The notes beneath the pieces are model-generated. The model was given only the letters and a program-made list of their open reading frames with translations. It made no database searches and had not been told where the DNA came from. The position numbers and the translations under genes are program-made. Below, in pieces: positions 15,630 through 24,735 of a DNA stretch of 64,000 nt; position 1 is the first letter of the stretch, and each line of letters begins with the position of its first letter. This DNA is from Burkholderiaceae bacterium (GTDB lineage: Bacteria; Pseudomonadota; Gammaproteobacteria; Burkholderiales; Burkholderiaceae_C), in the NCBI GenBank assembly GCA_913776825.1, contig CAJYPV010000032.1, positions 62,001-126,000 of the forward strand, written 5' to 3'.

Positions 15630-15699
15630 GTCAACCTCTCTCCACTGTTGGCTGTTCGGGCGAACGGGGCATTTTCGCTGATGGCCGAGTGATTTTTTG

Positions 15700-17241
15700 T
15701 CATCCCTTCAGCGTCTGCTCCAGCACATGCAACTGCTGGTTCAGTTCGGTGTTCTTCTGGCGCTCACCGCCGATCTTGCGGACCGCATGCAGCACCGTGG
15801 TGTGGTCACGGCCGCCGAACAGCTCGCCGATCTCCGGCAGGCTTTTCTGGGTCAGCTCCTTGGCCAGATACATCGCGATCTGGCGCGGACGGGCAATGCT
15901 GGCCGGGCGCTTCTTGGAATACATGTCCGCGACCTTGATCTTGTAGAAGTCGGCCACGGTCTTCTGGATGTTTTCCACCGAGATCTGCCGGTTCTGGATC
16001 GACAGCAGATCCTTCAGCGCTTCCCGGGCCAGCTGGATGTTGATTTCCTTGTGCGAGAAACGGCTGTAAGCCAGCACCTTGCGCAGGGCACCTTCCAGCT
16101 CCCGAACGTTGGCCCGCACATTCTTGGCGATGAAGAAGGCGACGTCCTCCGGCATCGGGGCGCCTTCGGCATCGGCCTTCTTGATCAGGATCGCGACCCG
16201 CATTTCCAGCTCCGGCGGCTCGATCGCGACCGTGAGGCCGGCGTCGAAGCGGCTGGTGAGCCGTTCGTCGATGTCCACCAACCCCTTGGGGTAGGTGTCG
16301 CTGGTCATGATGATGTGGGCGCGCTTGGCCAGTAGCGCCTCGAAGGCGTTGAAGAACTCTTCCTGCGTGCGGTCCTTGCCGGCGAAGAACTGGACGTCAT
16401 CGATCAGCAGCAGGTCCAGCGAGTGGTACTTGGCCTTGAGCTCGTCGAAGGTCTTGCGCTGGTAGTTCTTGACCACGTCCGAGATGAACTGCTCCGCATG
16501 CAGGTACAGCACGCGCGCATCCGGACGATCCTTCAGCAGCGCATTGCCGACCGCATGGATCAGGTGGGTCTTGCCCAGGCCCACGCCGCCGTAAATGAAC
16601 AGCGGGTTGTACATCTGGCCGGGCGCGCCGGCGACGTGCAAGGCGGCGGTGCGCGCCATCTGATTGGCGCGACCGGGCACCAGCGTGTCGAAGGTCAGGC
16701 TGGTGTTGATGCGGTGACGCGTGGCGCTGGGCGGCAGGTTCTGCGGGGCCATCGGCGCCATGCTGGCCACCAGACCGGCCGCGCTGGGCGGATTCATCGG
16801 CGCAGGCGCCGCAGCGGGCCGCGCCCGGGACGCCGCAGAGACGGGCGGCTCGCCAGCCGGCACCGCACCGGCGCCGGCACGCAGGCCGTGCTGTTGCAGC
16901 ACCTGGCCCATGCCCATGGCCGGCGCGCTGTTGCGCGGCAGGGGAACGATCGGTTCACGCGGCGCCAAGGCCAGTTCCAGGCGGGCCGGCTTGCCAGCGA
17001 GTTCGCTCAGGATGGTTTCGATGCGGCTGGCGTATTGGCTGCGGATCCAGTCCAGCTTGAAGCGGTTGGGCACGCGCAGCGACACCAGGACGGCGTCTTC
17101 GCCGTTCTTCTCTTGCATGTGGACCACTTCCGCTGCAGGCAGCGGGCGGATCCAGGTATTGAATTGCTGTTCAGGCAGTTCGGCGGCCAGGCGTTCGCAG
17201 CCGCGCTGCCATAGGGCCGCCCCTGACAAGTCTGGGCTCAT
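15700..17241 (-). CDS. dnaA: Chromosomal replication initiator DnaA
   Basis: 513 residues: DnaB-interaction domain I (1-85), a long proline/alanine-rich linker II (about 95-170), AAA+ domain III with Walker A YGGVGLGKTHL (about 217-227) and Walker B LLLIDDVQFF, and domain IV with the DNA-binding signature GGRDHTTVLHAVRKI. It unwinds the origin and controls initiation. A consensus DnaA box overlaps its likely -10 element, which suggests autorepression. Confidence 0.98.
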   Translation of the reverse strand: MSPDLSGAALWQRGCERLAAELPEQQFNTWIRPLPAAEVVHMQEKNGEDAVLVSLRVPNRFKLDWIRSQYASRIETILSELAGKPARLELALAPREPIVPLPRNSAPAMGMGQVLQQHGLRAGAGAVPAGEPPVSAASRARPAAAPAPMNPPSAAGLVASMAPMAPQNLPPSATRHRINTSLTFDTLVPGRANQMARTAALHVAGAPGQMYNPLFIYGGVGLGKTHLIHAVGNALLKDRPDARVLYLHAEQFISDVVKNYQRKTFDELKAKYHSLDLLLIDDVQFFAGKDRTQEEFFNAFEALLAKRAHIIMTSDTYPKGLVDIDERLTSRFDAGLTVAIEPPELEMRVAILIKKADAEGAPMPEDVAFFIAKNVRANVRELEGALRKVLAYSRFSHKEINIQLAREALKDLLSIQNRQISVENIQKTVADFYKIKVADMYSKKRPASIARPRQIAMYLAKELTQKSLPEIGELFGGRDHTTVLHAVRKIGGERQKNTELNQQLHVLEQTLKG

Positions 17242-17300
17242 TGTGGAAAACTTATTCTTCGAGCGGCCAGATTGTACTGACCCGAGGCCGCTGGACCAAG

Positions 17301-17329
17301 GTTATCCACAGATTTTTTGGCCCGGTCAA
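17301..17329 (-). promoter_or_regulatory. dnaA promoter overlapped by a DnaA box
   Basis: On the minus strand TTGACC (17324-17329) is followed after exactly 17 bp by GATAAC (17301-17306). The perfect DnaA box TTATCCACA at 17302-17310 covers that -10 element. Expected transcript start is about 50 bp ahead of the dnaA ATG. Confidence 0.6.
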
Positions 17330-17363
17330 GCCCAGGTAATCCCCCGCGCCGACTGGACTTGCA

Positions 17364-17392
17364 TTGACCGGTCAGCGAATCTTTGCTGTAAT
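17364..17392 (+). promoter_or_regulatory. rpmH operon promoter
   Basis: TTGACC (17364-17369), a 17-bp spacer, TGTAAT (17387-17392): a good sigma-70 promoter directed at rpmH, with a leader of about 240 nt. Confidence 0.6.
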
Positions 17393-17639
17393 CGCGGGTT
17401 TTCCGGACGCCCGGACGTCAATGCGTGGGTCTCCGATTCGCTTCCAAGAGTCGCGCACCCTCCTCGTGCCCTCCCACATGCAGGCTGGCTTTCATCGGTT
17501 GTCGACTTCATGTCGATGACTTCGATAGGCTGGTGCTGAAGCGGTGATCGGACACCGATGAAGGGGGCGATCCAGACGTCACCCCGATGTCATCAGCAAT
17601 GCCGTCGTCGGCATTCGACAGTTCCGAAAGAGGTTCACC

Positions 17640-17774
17640 ATGAAACGCACTTACCAAGGCTCCAAGACTCGTCGCGCCCGTACCCACGGCTTCCTGGTTC
17701 GCATGAAGAGCCGTGGCGGCCGCGCCGTCATCGCTGCTCGTCGCGCCAAGGGCCGCAAGCGCCTGGCCGTCTGA
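17640..17774 (+). CDS. rpmH: 50S ribosomal protein L34
   Basis: 44 residues, MKRTYQGSKTRRARTHGF to the end KGRKRLAV, the full standard length and sequence pattern of L34. Very basic, part of the large ribosomal subunit. AGAGG lies ahead of the ATG. First gene of the rpmH-rnpA-yidD-yidC cluster. Confidence 0.97.
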   Translation: MKRTYQGSKTRRARTHGFLVRMKSRGGRAVIAARRAKGRKRLAV

Positions 17775-17808
17775 GCGTCCTCCTGACGATCTGACTTCCG
17801 CAAGCATC

Positions 17809-18435
17809 GTGATCGGCCGCATCGTGCGATCGGCCGATTTCGAGCGTGTGCTGGGCACCCCCAGCCGCGCAAGAAGCGCGCATTTTGCGGTGCACCATGT
17901 GGTCGCCAGACCTTCGCTGCCGAAACGTCGCCCTCCTTCCGTGAAGGCCGACTTGTCCACAGGTGACGCCTCGCCTCATCCCCAGCTTGTGGATGACCTG
18001 CGCGAATCCACCGACGCCGCGGCTTCGACCGCGGCGTTGTCCATGGTGGATGCCGCTGCCGCCGTGACCCCGTCGCAGCCCTCCGAATCGGCGATCGCTT
18101 CGCCCGATGCGGGGCGCTCGCGCGTGGGCGCGACGCCGTCGACGTTGCAGGGGGATGTCTCGCCGCCAGCGCCGACCGGCGCCTGGCTCGGCTACGTCGT
18201 GCCCAAGCGTCATGCCAAGCGTGCGGTGACGCGCGGCCTGCTCAAGCGCCAGATTCGTGCGGTGTTCGGTGACTTGCCGGACCTGCCGCCCGGGCTCTGG
18301 GTGGTGCGACTGCGCATGCCCTTCGATCGCAAGCAATTCCCCAGCGCCTCGTCGGATGCGCTGCGCGCGGCTGCGCGCGCCGAGTTGCTGCAACTGACCC
18401 GCAAGCTGGCGCGTGCGCCAGCCGCGGCTGGCTGA
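17809..18435 (+). CDS. rnpA: Ribonuclease P protein component, with long internal insertion
   Basis: Protein subunit of RNase P, which matures the 5' end of tRNAs. About 208 residues from GTG 17809, against a usual 110-150. The N-terminal RSADFERVLG (about 7-16) and C-terminal YVVPKRHAKRAVTRGLLKRQ (the RNR signature region) are normal. Between them is an extra stretch of roughly 80-90 residues rich in Ala, Ser, Pro and Asp, without cysteine or visible domain. No ATG exists between the rpmH stop and the conserved start, so GTG is the best choice; the ribosome site is weak. The inserted DNA contains two DnaA-box-like 9-mers (17953-17961 and 17988-17996). Confidence 0.88.
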   Translation: MIGRIVRSADFERVLGTPSRARSAHFAVHHVVARPSLPKRRPPSVKADLSTGDASPHPQLVDDLRESTDAAASTAALSMVDAAAAVTPSQPSESAIASPDAGRSRVGATPSTLQGDVSPPAPTGAWLGYVVPKRHAKRAVTRGLLKRQIRAVFGDLPDLPPGLWVVRLRMPFDRKQFPSASSDALRAAARAELLQLTRKLARAPAAAG

Positions 18436-18442
18436 GGCCACG

Positions 18443-18760
18443 ATGCCCGCCGACCGCCCTCGCCTGGCCACCCGGCTGCTGATGGGATTGGTGCGCGGCT
18501 ATCAGTTGCTGTTCAGCGCCTGGCTGCAGGCGGGCTGTCGCTACAGTCCGACCTGCTCGAACTACGCGATGCAGGCGCTGCGCCAGCACGGCGCGGCCAC
18601 CGGCACCTATCTGGCAGCCGCACGCATCCTGCGCTGCAATCCGTTCTGCCTGGGCGGGCATGATCCTGTGCCCGACAATCCGCCCCGCCTGTTCACCCGT
18701 CTCACCGGATGCCGGCCGGGTCGGGCCACCTCAACCGCCAAATCAAAAGCTTCCCCATGA
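18443..18760 (+). CDS. yidD: Membrane protein insertion efficiency factor YidD
   Basis: 105 residues. GYQLLFSAWLQAGCRYSPTC and the later RILRCNPFCLGGHDPVP are the conserved cysteine-rich core of YidD (DUF37). It helps YidC insert membrane proteins. It lies 7 bp after rnpA and its stop overlaps the yidC start (ATGA at 18757-18760), so the genes are translationally coupled. The C-terminal 25 residues after the core are poorly conserved. Confidence 0.95.
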   Translation: MPADRPRLATRLLMGLVRGYQLLFSAWLQAGCRYSPTCSNYAMQALRQHGAATGTYLAAARILRCNPFCLGGHDPVPDNPPRLFTRLTGCRPGRATSTAKSKASP

Positions 18761-20433
18761 CTGATATACGGCGCACCATCTTGTGGGTGGTGTTCACCAT
18801 GTCGCTGTTCCTGCTGTGGGACGGCTGGCAACGGCACAACGGCCACGCGTCGCTGTTCCACCCCGTGCCGGCGAAGACCGCCGCCAGCCCGGCCTCGGCC
18901 GCATCGGGCCCGGCGTCCGCGCTGCCCGTGCCGGGTGCCGCGACGGCCACCGCCGCCGCAGACGCGGCCTCCGCGCCCGCCCCGGTGCAGAGCCAGCTGG
19001 TGACCATCACCACCGACGTCGTCAAGGCGACCATCGACACCCGCGGCGGCAGCCTGATGCGCGTGGAGCTGCTCAAGCATGCCGACGACACCAACCCGAG
19101 CGGCCATGTCGTGGTGCTCGATCCGATCCGTCAATACAGCGCCCGCTCCGGCCTGTTGAACGTGGCCGGCGCGCCCAGCGATCAGACCGTGCTGACGATG
19201 GTCGAAGGCCCGCGCGAGCTCACGGGCGACGCCCAGACGCTGACCGTGCGACTCGAAGGCGAGCAAGGCGGCGTCAAGCTGGCCAAGACCTACACCTTCA
19301 AGCGCGGCGATTACGCCATCGGCGTGCAGCACGAGGTCACCAACACCGGCACCGCAGCGGTCACGCCGCAGCTGTATCTGCAACTGGTGCGCGATGGTCA
19401 CATCGACCACACCGGCCCGTCGTTCGCGCCGGCGTCGTTCTCCGGTCCGGCGCTCTACACGGACAAGGCCAAGTACCACAAGCTGGCCTTCGATGACCTG
19501 AAGAAGGGCAAGGCCGAGTACGAGAAGCTGGCCGATGACGGCTGGGTGGCGATGGTCCAGCATTACTTCGTGAGCGCCTGGCTGCGCACCGAAGCGGGCC
19601 CGCGCGAATTCAACGTCAAGCCGCTCAACGAGAACCTGTACTCGGCCGGCATGGTGATGAACTTCGCCACCGTCGCGCCGGGCGCCTCGGCCAAGCTGGA
19701 CAACCAGCTTTATGTCGGCCCGCAGGAAGAGAAGAAGCTCGAAGTGCTGGCCCCGGGCCTGGAACTGGTGAAGGACTACGGCATCTTCAAGGTGCTGTCT
19801 AAGCCACTGTTCTGGCTGCTGGACCTGCTGCACTCGCTGCTGGGCAATTGGGGCTGGGCGATCATCATGCTGGTGGTCCTGCTGAAGGTCGCGTTCTACG
19901 GCTTGAATGCCAGCGCCTACCGCAGCATGGCCAAGATGAAGGCGGTCAATCCGCGCATCCAGCAGATGCGCGAGCGCTTCAAGGACAAGCCGCAGCAGAT
20001 GCAGCAGGAGATGATGCGCATCTACAAGGAAGAGAAGATCAATCCGCTGGGCAGCTGCCTGCCGATCTTCCTGCAGATGCCGTTCTTCATCGCGCTGTAC
20101 TGGGTGCTGCTGTCGAGCGTGGAAATGCGCGGCGCGCCGTGGGTCCTGTGGATCCATGACCTGTCCAAGCCCGACAGCCTGTTCGGCCACATCCTGAGCG
20201 CGCCGATCGGCCCGCTGCCGCTGCTGATGACGGCCTCCAGCCTGCTGCAGGTCTGGCTGAATCCGCAGCCGGCCGATCCGGTCCAGGCCAAGATGATGTG
20301 GTTCATGCCGCTGGCCTTCAGCGTGATGTTCTTCTTCTTCCCGTCCGGCCTGGTGCTGTACTGGCTGGTGAACAACATCCTGTCGATCGCCCAGCAATGG
20401 ATGATCAACCGCCAGATCGGCGTGACGAAGTAA
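18757..20433 (+). CDS. yidC: Membrane protein insertase YidC
   Basis: 558 residues. First membrane segment at about 6-24 (TILWVVFTMSLFLLWDGW), a large periplasmic domain with an Ala/Pro-rich linker at 35-90, then the five-helix insertase core starting with WGWAIIMLVVLLKVAFYGLN; conserved MQQEMMRIYKEEKINPLGSC follows in the cytoplasmic loop. Inserts proteins into the inner membrane with or without Sec. Start at ATG 18757 (MTDIRRTILWVVF), the family N-terminus. A strong terminator follows at 20496-20522. Confidence 0.97.
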   Translation: MTDIRRTILWVVFTMSLFLLWDGWQRHNGHASLFHPVPAKTAASPASAASGPASALPVPGAATATAAADAASAPAPVQSQLVTITTDVVKATIDTRGGSLMRVELLKHADDTNPSGHVVVLDPIRQYSARSGLLNVAGAPSDQTVLTMVEGPRELTGDAQTLTVRLEGEQGGVKLAKTYTFKRGDYAIGVQHEVTNTGTAAVTPQLYLQLVRDGHIDHTGPSFAPASFSGPALYTDKAKYHKLAFDDLKKGKAEYEKLADDGWVAMVQHYFVSAWLRTEAGPREFNVKPLNENLYSAGMVMNFATVAPGASAKLDNQLYVGPQEEKKLEVLAPGLELVKDYGIFKVLSKPLFWLLDLLHSLLGNWGWAIIMLVVLLKVAFYGLNASAYRSMAKMKAVNPRIQQMRERFKDKPQQMQQEMMRIYKEEKINPLGSCLPIFLQMPFFIALYWVLLSSVEMRGAPWVLWIHDLSKPDSLFGHILSAPIGPLPLLMTASSLLQVWLNPQPADPVQAKMMWFMPLAFSVMFFFFPSGLVLYWLVNNILSIAQQWMINRQIGVTK

Positions 20434-20495
20434 TCCGACCCGGACCCGCCGCGATGCGATCGCCAGGGTCCCGGTGATTCTTCACACGACGCACG

Positions 20496-20522
20496 AGCCC
20501 CCGCATGCCGGGGGCTTTTTTT
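20496..20522 (+). terminator. Rho-independent terminator of the rpmH-yidC operon
   Basis: AGCCCCCG (20496-20503), 5-nt loop, CGGGGGCT (20509-20516), then seven T residues ending at 20522. Textbook strong terminator 63 bp after the yidC stop. Confidence 0.93.
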
Positions 20523-20660
20523 CGTCTGCGTGACGGCGCTTAATCCGTCCATGCGGGGATCGCTTTCCGATGCGCAAGCACCGGGAACCGGAGGCTCCCG
20601 GCGACGGCGCATGCGAGCTGTCGCCGCGCCTGCCCCGCGCCAACTTTTGAGCTGGCTGGC

Positions 20661-20684
20661 GATGGATCGATGGATCGATGGCTC
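20661..20684. repeat. Short GATGGATC tandem repeat ahead of mnmE
   Basis: Three head-to-tail copies of the 8-mer GATGGATC (third copy with one change), rich in GATC. The rest of 20523-20776 shows no gene, RNA or further structure; it presumably includes the mnmE promoter. Confidence 0.6.
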
Positions 20685-20776
20685 GACCCCATCGATCGTG
20701 TCGAAGCGGCGCGCATCGATCTCTCGCCATCCGGCGGCCATCGCGGATCTCAACGCGGCTGCGAGACAATCCTCGG

Positions 20777-22162
20777 ATGCTGTCTCGTCATCAGGATCCC
20801 ATCGCCGCCATTGCCACCGCCCCCGGGCGCGGAGCCGTGGGCATCGTGCGGGTGTCGTCGCCGCAAGACCTGACACCGCTGATCGCGGCCATCTGCGGTC
20901 GCACGCTGAAACCGCGCGAGGCCACCTACCTGCCCTTCCGCAGCGCAGCCGGCGAGGCCATCGATCGCGGCTTGGCGCTCCTCTTTCCCGCGCCTCATTC
21001 CTACACCGGCGAGCATGTGCTCGAGCTGCAGGCCCACGGTGGGCCGGTCGTGCTGCAGCTGCTGCTGGCGCGCTGCCTGGAGGCGGACCCCGCGCTGCGT
21101 CTGCGGCTGGCCGAGCCGGGCGAGTTCACGCGTCGCGCCTTCCTCAACGGCAAGCTGGACCTGGCGCAGGCCGAGGCGGTGGCCGATCTCATCGATGCCA
21201 GCACCGAAGCCGCCGCGCGCAGCGCGGGCCGTGCGCTGGCGGGAGCGCTCAGTGGCGAAGTCGGTGAGCTGCGCGATGCGCTGATCCAGCTGCGCATGCT
21301 GGTGGAAGCCACGCTGGACTTCCCGGAAGAAGAGATCGATTTCCTCCAAGCCGCCGATGCGCTCGGCAAGCTGCGCCGCCTGATGGCGCGCCTGGACGCC
21401 CTGCTGGAACGCAGCCGTCAAGGCGCCATCCTGCGAGAGGGCATCAAGGTGGTGCTGGCCGGCCAGCCGAACGTCGGCAAAAGCTCCTTGCTCAATGCGC
21501 TCGCCGGCGCCGAGCTGGCGATCGTCACCGCCATTCCGGGCACGACCCGAGACAAGCTGAGCCAGACCATCCAGATCGAAGGCGTGCCGCTGCACATCAG
21601 CGACACCGCCGGGCTGCGCGACACCCAGGACGAGGTGGAGCGCATCGGCGTCGCGCGCAGCTGGGATGCCATCGCGGATGCGGATGTCGTGCTGTTCCTG
21701 CACGACCTCACCCGCATCGGTCAGCCCGATTACGAGTCTGAGGATGCCGACATCCGCGCCCGGCTGGTCGATGTCGATCCCGCGCGTGTCCTGCAGATCT
21801 TCAACAAGGCCGATGCGCCTGGACGGTCCGGCGCCCCAACGCTGCCGGACGGCGCGTTGACGCTCTCCGCCAAGACCGGCGCGGGCCTGGATGCGCTGCG
21901 CCAGCGGCTGCTGCAGCAGGTGGGCTGGCATGCGGTGCCGGAGGGCTTGTTCATCGCGCGTGAGCGGCATGTCCAGGCGCTGCGCCGGACCCGCGAGCAT
22001 GTGGATCTGGCGCTTCAACAGGCTGCAGCCACGCCGGCGGCGCTCGACCTGATGGCGGAAGAGCTGCGCATGGCGCACGAGGCGCTGGGCGAGATCACCG
22101 GCGCATTCAGCGCGGACGATCTGCTGGGGGAGATCTTCAGCCGGTTCTGTATCGGGAAGTGA
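20777..22162 (+). CDS. mnmE: tRNA modification GTPase MnmE
   Basis: 461 residues. With MnmG it installs the aminomethyl-type modification at uridine 34 of certain tRNAs. N-terminal formyl-THF-binding domain (PIAAIATAPGRGAVGIVRVS), G domain with P-loop GQPNVGKSSLLNAL (about 228-241), DTAGLRDTQDEVERIG and the NKAD base-recognition motif, and the invariant C-terminal CIGK. Start at ATG 20777 (MLSRHQDPIAAIATAP) gives standard length. Confidence 0.97.
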   Translation: MLSRHQDPIAAIATAPGRGAVGIVRVSSPQDLTPLIAAICGRTLKPREATYLPFRSAAGEAIDRGLALLFPAPHSYTGEHVLELQAHGGPVVLQLLLARCLEADPALRLRLAEPGEFTRRAFLNGKLDLAQAEAVADLIDASTEAAARSAGRALAGALSGEVGELRDALIQLRMLVEATLDFPEEEIDFLQAADALGKLRRLMARLDALLERSRQGAILREGIKVVLAGQPNVGKSSLLNALAGAELAIVTAIPGTTRDKLSQTIQIEGVPLHISDTAGLRDTQDEVERIGVARSWDAIADADVVLFLHDLTRIGQPDYESEDADIRARLVDVDPARVLQIFNKADAPGRSGAPTLPDGALTLSAKTGAGLDALRQRLLQQVGWHAVPEGLFIARERHVQALRRTREHVDLALQQAAATPAALDLMAEELRMAHEALGEITGAFSADDLLGEIFSRFCIGK

Positions 22163-22249
22163 GGCGGCCATCCGGCCGGCCACATCTCCGCAGCGTCCGT
22201 GCGGTCGCAGCAACTTCCGTGGCCGACGTCGCCCGTCGAGGTCTGTGGC

Positions 22250-22810
22250 TCACAGCCCCTCGAAGTCCACCAACGAAAACACCTTCAACCCCGCCTCGCG
22301 CAGCTTCGCTGAGCCGCCGAGTTCGGGCAGGTCGACGATGGCGGCACCCTCGATCACGGTGGCGCCCAGGCGCTCCAGCAGGCGCTTGCCGGCCATCATG
22401 GTGCCGCCCGTGGCGATCAGGTCATCGATCAGCAGGACCCGGTCGCCGGCCTTCACCGCATCGGTGTGCATCTCGACCGTGGCGCTGCCGTATTCCAGCT
22501 CGTAGGTCTCCTGCACCGTCGTGAACGGCAGCTTGCCCTTCTTGCGGATCGGCACGAAACCGACGTTCAACTCATACGCCAGCACCGACCCGATGATGAA
22601 CCCCCGCGCATCCAGACCCGCGATTGCATCCGGCCGCGCATCGAAATAGCGATGCACGAACTGGTCGATCAACACGCGGAAGGCGCGCGGATTCGACAGC
22701 AACGGCGTGATGTCCCGGAACTGCACACCCGGCTCCGGCCAGTCGGGCACGGTGCGGATCTGTTGCTTCAGGAATGGGATGGCGTCCAGGGCCGGGAAGG
22801 CGGTGTTCAT
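22250..22810 (-). CDS. apt: Adenine phosphoribosyltransferase
   Basis: 186 residues. Converts adenine and PRPP to AMP in purine salvage. The PRPP-binding loop VLLIDDLIATGGTM (about 129-142), FRDITPLL and GLDARGFIIGSVLAYEL are typical. ATG 22810 chosen (MNTAFPALDAIPFLKQ); the 53 codons upstream have no family resemblance. Convergent with mnmE. Confidence 0.96.
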   Translation of the reverse strand: MNTAFPALDAIPFLKQQIRTVPDWPEPGVQFRDITPLLSNPRAFRVLIDQFVHRYFDARPDAIAGLDARGFIIGSVLAYELNVGFVPIRKKGKLPFTTVQETYELEYGSATVEMHTDAVKAGDRVLLIDDLIATGGTMMAGKRLLERLGATVIEGAAIVDLPELGGSAKLREAGLKVFSLVDFEGL

Positions 22811-23059
22811 CTCGCGATTCTCGCGCGGTCCCGCTCGAAGCGCTCGTGACGCTTGGCGCAGCGTGAGGCGCCGGAGGGCCTTCGCCGAGGCGCAGGGCGA
22901 GAGCCTTCGGACTCCTTCAACGTCCCGCTGGAGCGTCCTGCTCAAGCGAACCGCCAGAGATCTGTTCAAGCGAGACGTTCAGCCCGCACCGGCTTCGCAA
23001 GGCAAGACGTGCGTCCGCCGTCCGTCATCGCGCTCCCGCCGGCTGATCCAGCCATGCGC

Positions 23060-24538
23060 TCAAGCAATGTGCTGACAGATCAGCCGCGCCCGTCCGGCCG
23101 CCTTGGCCTGATAGAGCGCCGCATCGGCCACTTCGATCAGCTTGTGCGGATCCTGGCTGGCGTTGGGCACGCAGGCGGCCACGCCGATCGACAGGCTCAC
23201 CGATCGCCGGACCGGCGACCCTTCATGTTCGATCGCGGCCAGGCGCACGCTGTCCAGGCAGCGTTGCGCCACGACCTGCGCGCCTTCCAGATCGGTATCC
23301 ACCAGCACCACGGCGAATTCCTCGCCGCCGTAGCGGCAGACGGACTCACCGCCCCGGCCCACGCAGCTGCGCAACAGGGTGGCGACACGGCGCAGGCAGT
23401 CGTCGCCGGAGACATGTCCGTAGCGGTCGTTGTATTGCTTGAAATGATCGATGTCGACCATCACCAGCGCCAGCGATTGCCCGGTGCGGGTGCCGCGCTG
23501 CCATTCCTGCTGCAGCAGCTGGTCGAACAGGCGGCGGTTGCCGACGCCGGTCAGGCCGTCGGTGGTGGATTGGCGGGCCAGCAGCTCATTGGCCCGTTTG
23601 AGCCGCTCCTCCTGGCGCTTGCGCTCGGTGAAGTCGCTGACGATGCAGACATACAGATGAATCGTGTCGGTGCGGACTTCCGCCACCGTCACCTGCAGCG
23701 CCAGCATCTCGCCGCTGCGATGCCGCGCCGTCAATTCGCGCGGCGGGCCGAGCATCGTCTGCGGATCGACGGGATCGCCCTGCACGCCGAACAGCATGCC
23801 GATGTGCACGCCCTGCAGCTCGGTGGCGCTGTAGCCGAAGAGCTGCTGGCAGCTCGGATTGGCCTCCAGCACATGGCCGCCGGAATCCAGCGTCAGGATG
23901 CCGTTGCCCGCCGCTTCGATGGTGGCCTTGAGCTGCGCACGGCTGGCCGCCAGACGCTGTTGTTCATGGATGAGGTCGGTGACCTCCATCCGCACACCGA
24001 CGATGCCGCCCGAAGGCGTGCGGGATTCGAAGATGCGCAGCCACATGTCGTCATGCACGCGCTGCAGCAGCGGCGCCGGCTGCTTGCCGCGCATGCGCTT
24101 GCGTTCTTCCAGCCAGGCCGACTCCCGCCCCCGCGCTTCCGGAATGCCGCCGCGCGCGAGCGATTCCGACACCAGTTCTTCGAAGGTGGATTTGCGCTGA
24201 AACGCGCGCACCATGTGCGGATAGATCTCCACCAGCCGGCGGTTGAAGGCGACCAGCCGGTCTTGTTCATCGAAGATCTCGACGCTGGCGGGCAGGGCAT
24301 CGATGGCCTCTTCCAGCGTGCGCTGGGCCTGGCGGGCGCGGGCGTGGGAACGCGCCAGGGCGGACAGCACGCCCAACGCGAGCAGCACCGTCAGCGCCAG
24401 CGCGGCAACGCCCAGCCACGCCATCCAGCCGCGCACCGACGGCGTGCCGAATCCGGTCGCGAGCACGCCAGCCTGCAGGCCGACGAGCAGCGCGAAGGCC
24501 ACCAGGGGCCAGGTCCGGACTTCGGTGAATCGGTTCAT
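23060..24538 (-). CDS. Membrane-anchored diguanylate cyclase with PAS domains
   Basis: 492 residues: two membrane segments (about 12-30 and 40-60), a PAS-like region (about 75-195) including EEAIDALPASVEIFDEQDRL, a second PAS with PAC end (about 200-320) and a C-terminal GGDEF domain (330-490) whose active loop is RYGGEEFAVVL. It should make cyclic di-GMP. The inhibitory-site position before the loop reads RGGE rather than RxxD, so product feedback may be altered. Signal sensed unknown. Stands alone, divergent from nothing close. Confidence 0.93.
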   Translation of the reverse strand: MNRFTEVRTWPLVAFALLVGLQAGVLATGFGTPSVRGWMAWLGVAALALTVLLALGVLSALARSHARARQAQRTLEEAIDALPASVEIFDEQDRLVAFNRRLVEIYPHMVRAFQRKSTFEELVSESLARGGIPEARGRESAWLEERKRMRGKQPAPLLQRVHDDMWLRIFESRTPSGGIVGVRMEVTDLIHEQQRLAASRAQLKATIEAAGNGILTLDSGGHVLEANPSCQQLFGYSATELQGVHIGMLFGVQGDPVDPQTMLGPPRELTARHRSGEMLALQVTVAEVRTDTIHLYVCIVSDFTERKRQEERLKRANELLARQSTTDGLTGVGNRRLFDQLLQQEWQRGTRTGQSLALVMVDIDHFKQYNDRYGHVSGDDCLRRVATLLRSCVGRGGESVCRYGGEEFAVVLVDTDLEGAQVVAQRCLDSVRLAAIEHEGSPVRRSVSLSIGVAACVPNASQDPHKLIEVADAALYQAKAAGRARLICQHIA

Positions 24539-24735
24539 CGGCGACGACGGGCGCAGGAAAAAAGGTGCCCGATCCTAGCCAGCCCGACCCCGTACGCGAT
24601 ACGCCCCGGAGGGGGGAGACCTGTTCCGGCGACACAACGTGGTGTGCGGTCGTCATCCCCCTTTGGGACCGTGTCGGCGACCGGTCCGCGACAGCGCCTC
24701 CCGGCCTGCCGCAGGCCGGCCGCCCGCTCAATCGC

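Larger units (their letters stand above)
17242..17639. other. Probable chromosomal origin (oriC) between dnaA and rpmH
   Basis: The only long gene-free stretch of the dnaA-rpmH junction, the usual oriC place in this group. It holds a perfect DnaA box TTATCCACA (17302-17310) and TTTTCCACA in reverse (17242-17250, fits TTWTNCACA), an A/T-rich run at 17311-17318, and two divergent promoters. Few boxes are present compared with E. coli oriC; two near-boxes lie inside rnpA. Confidence 0.65.
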
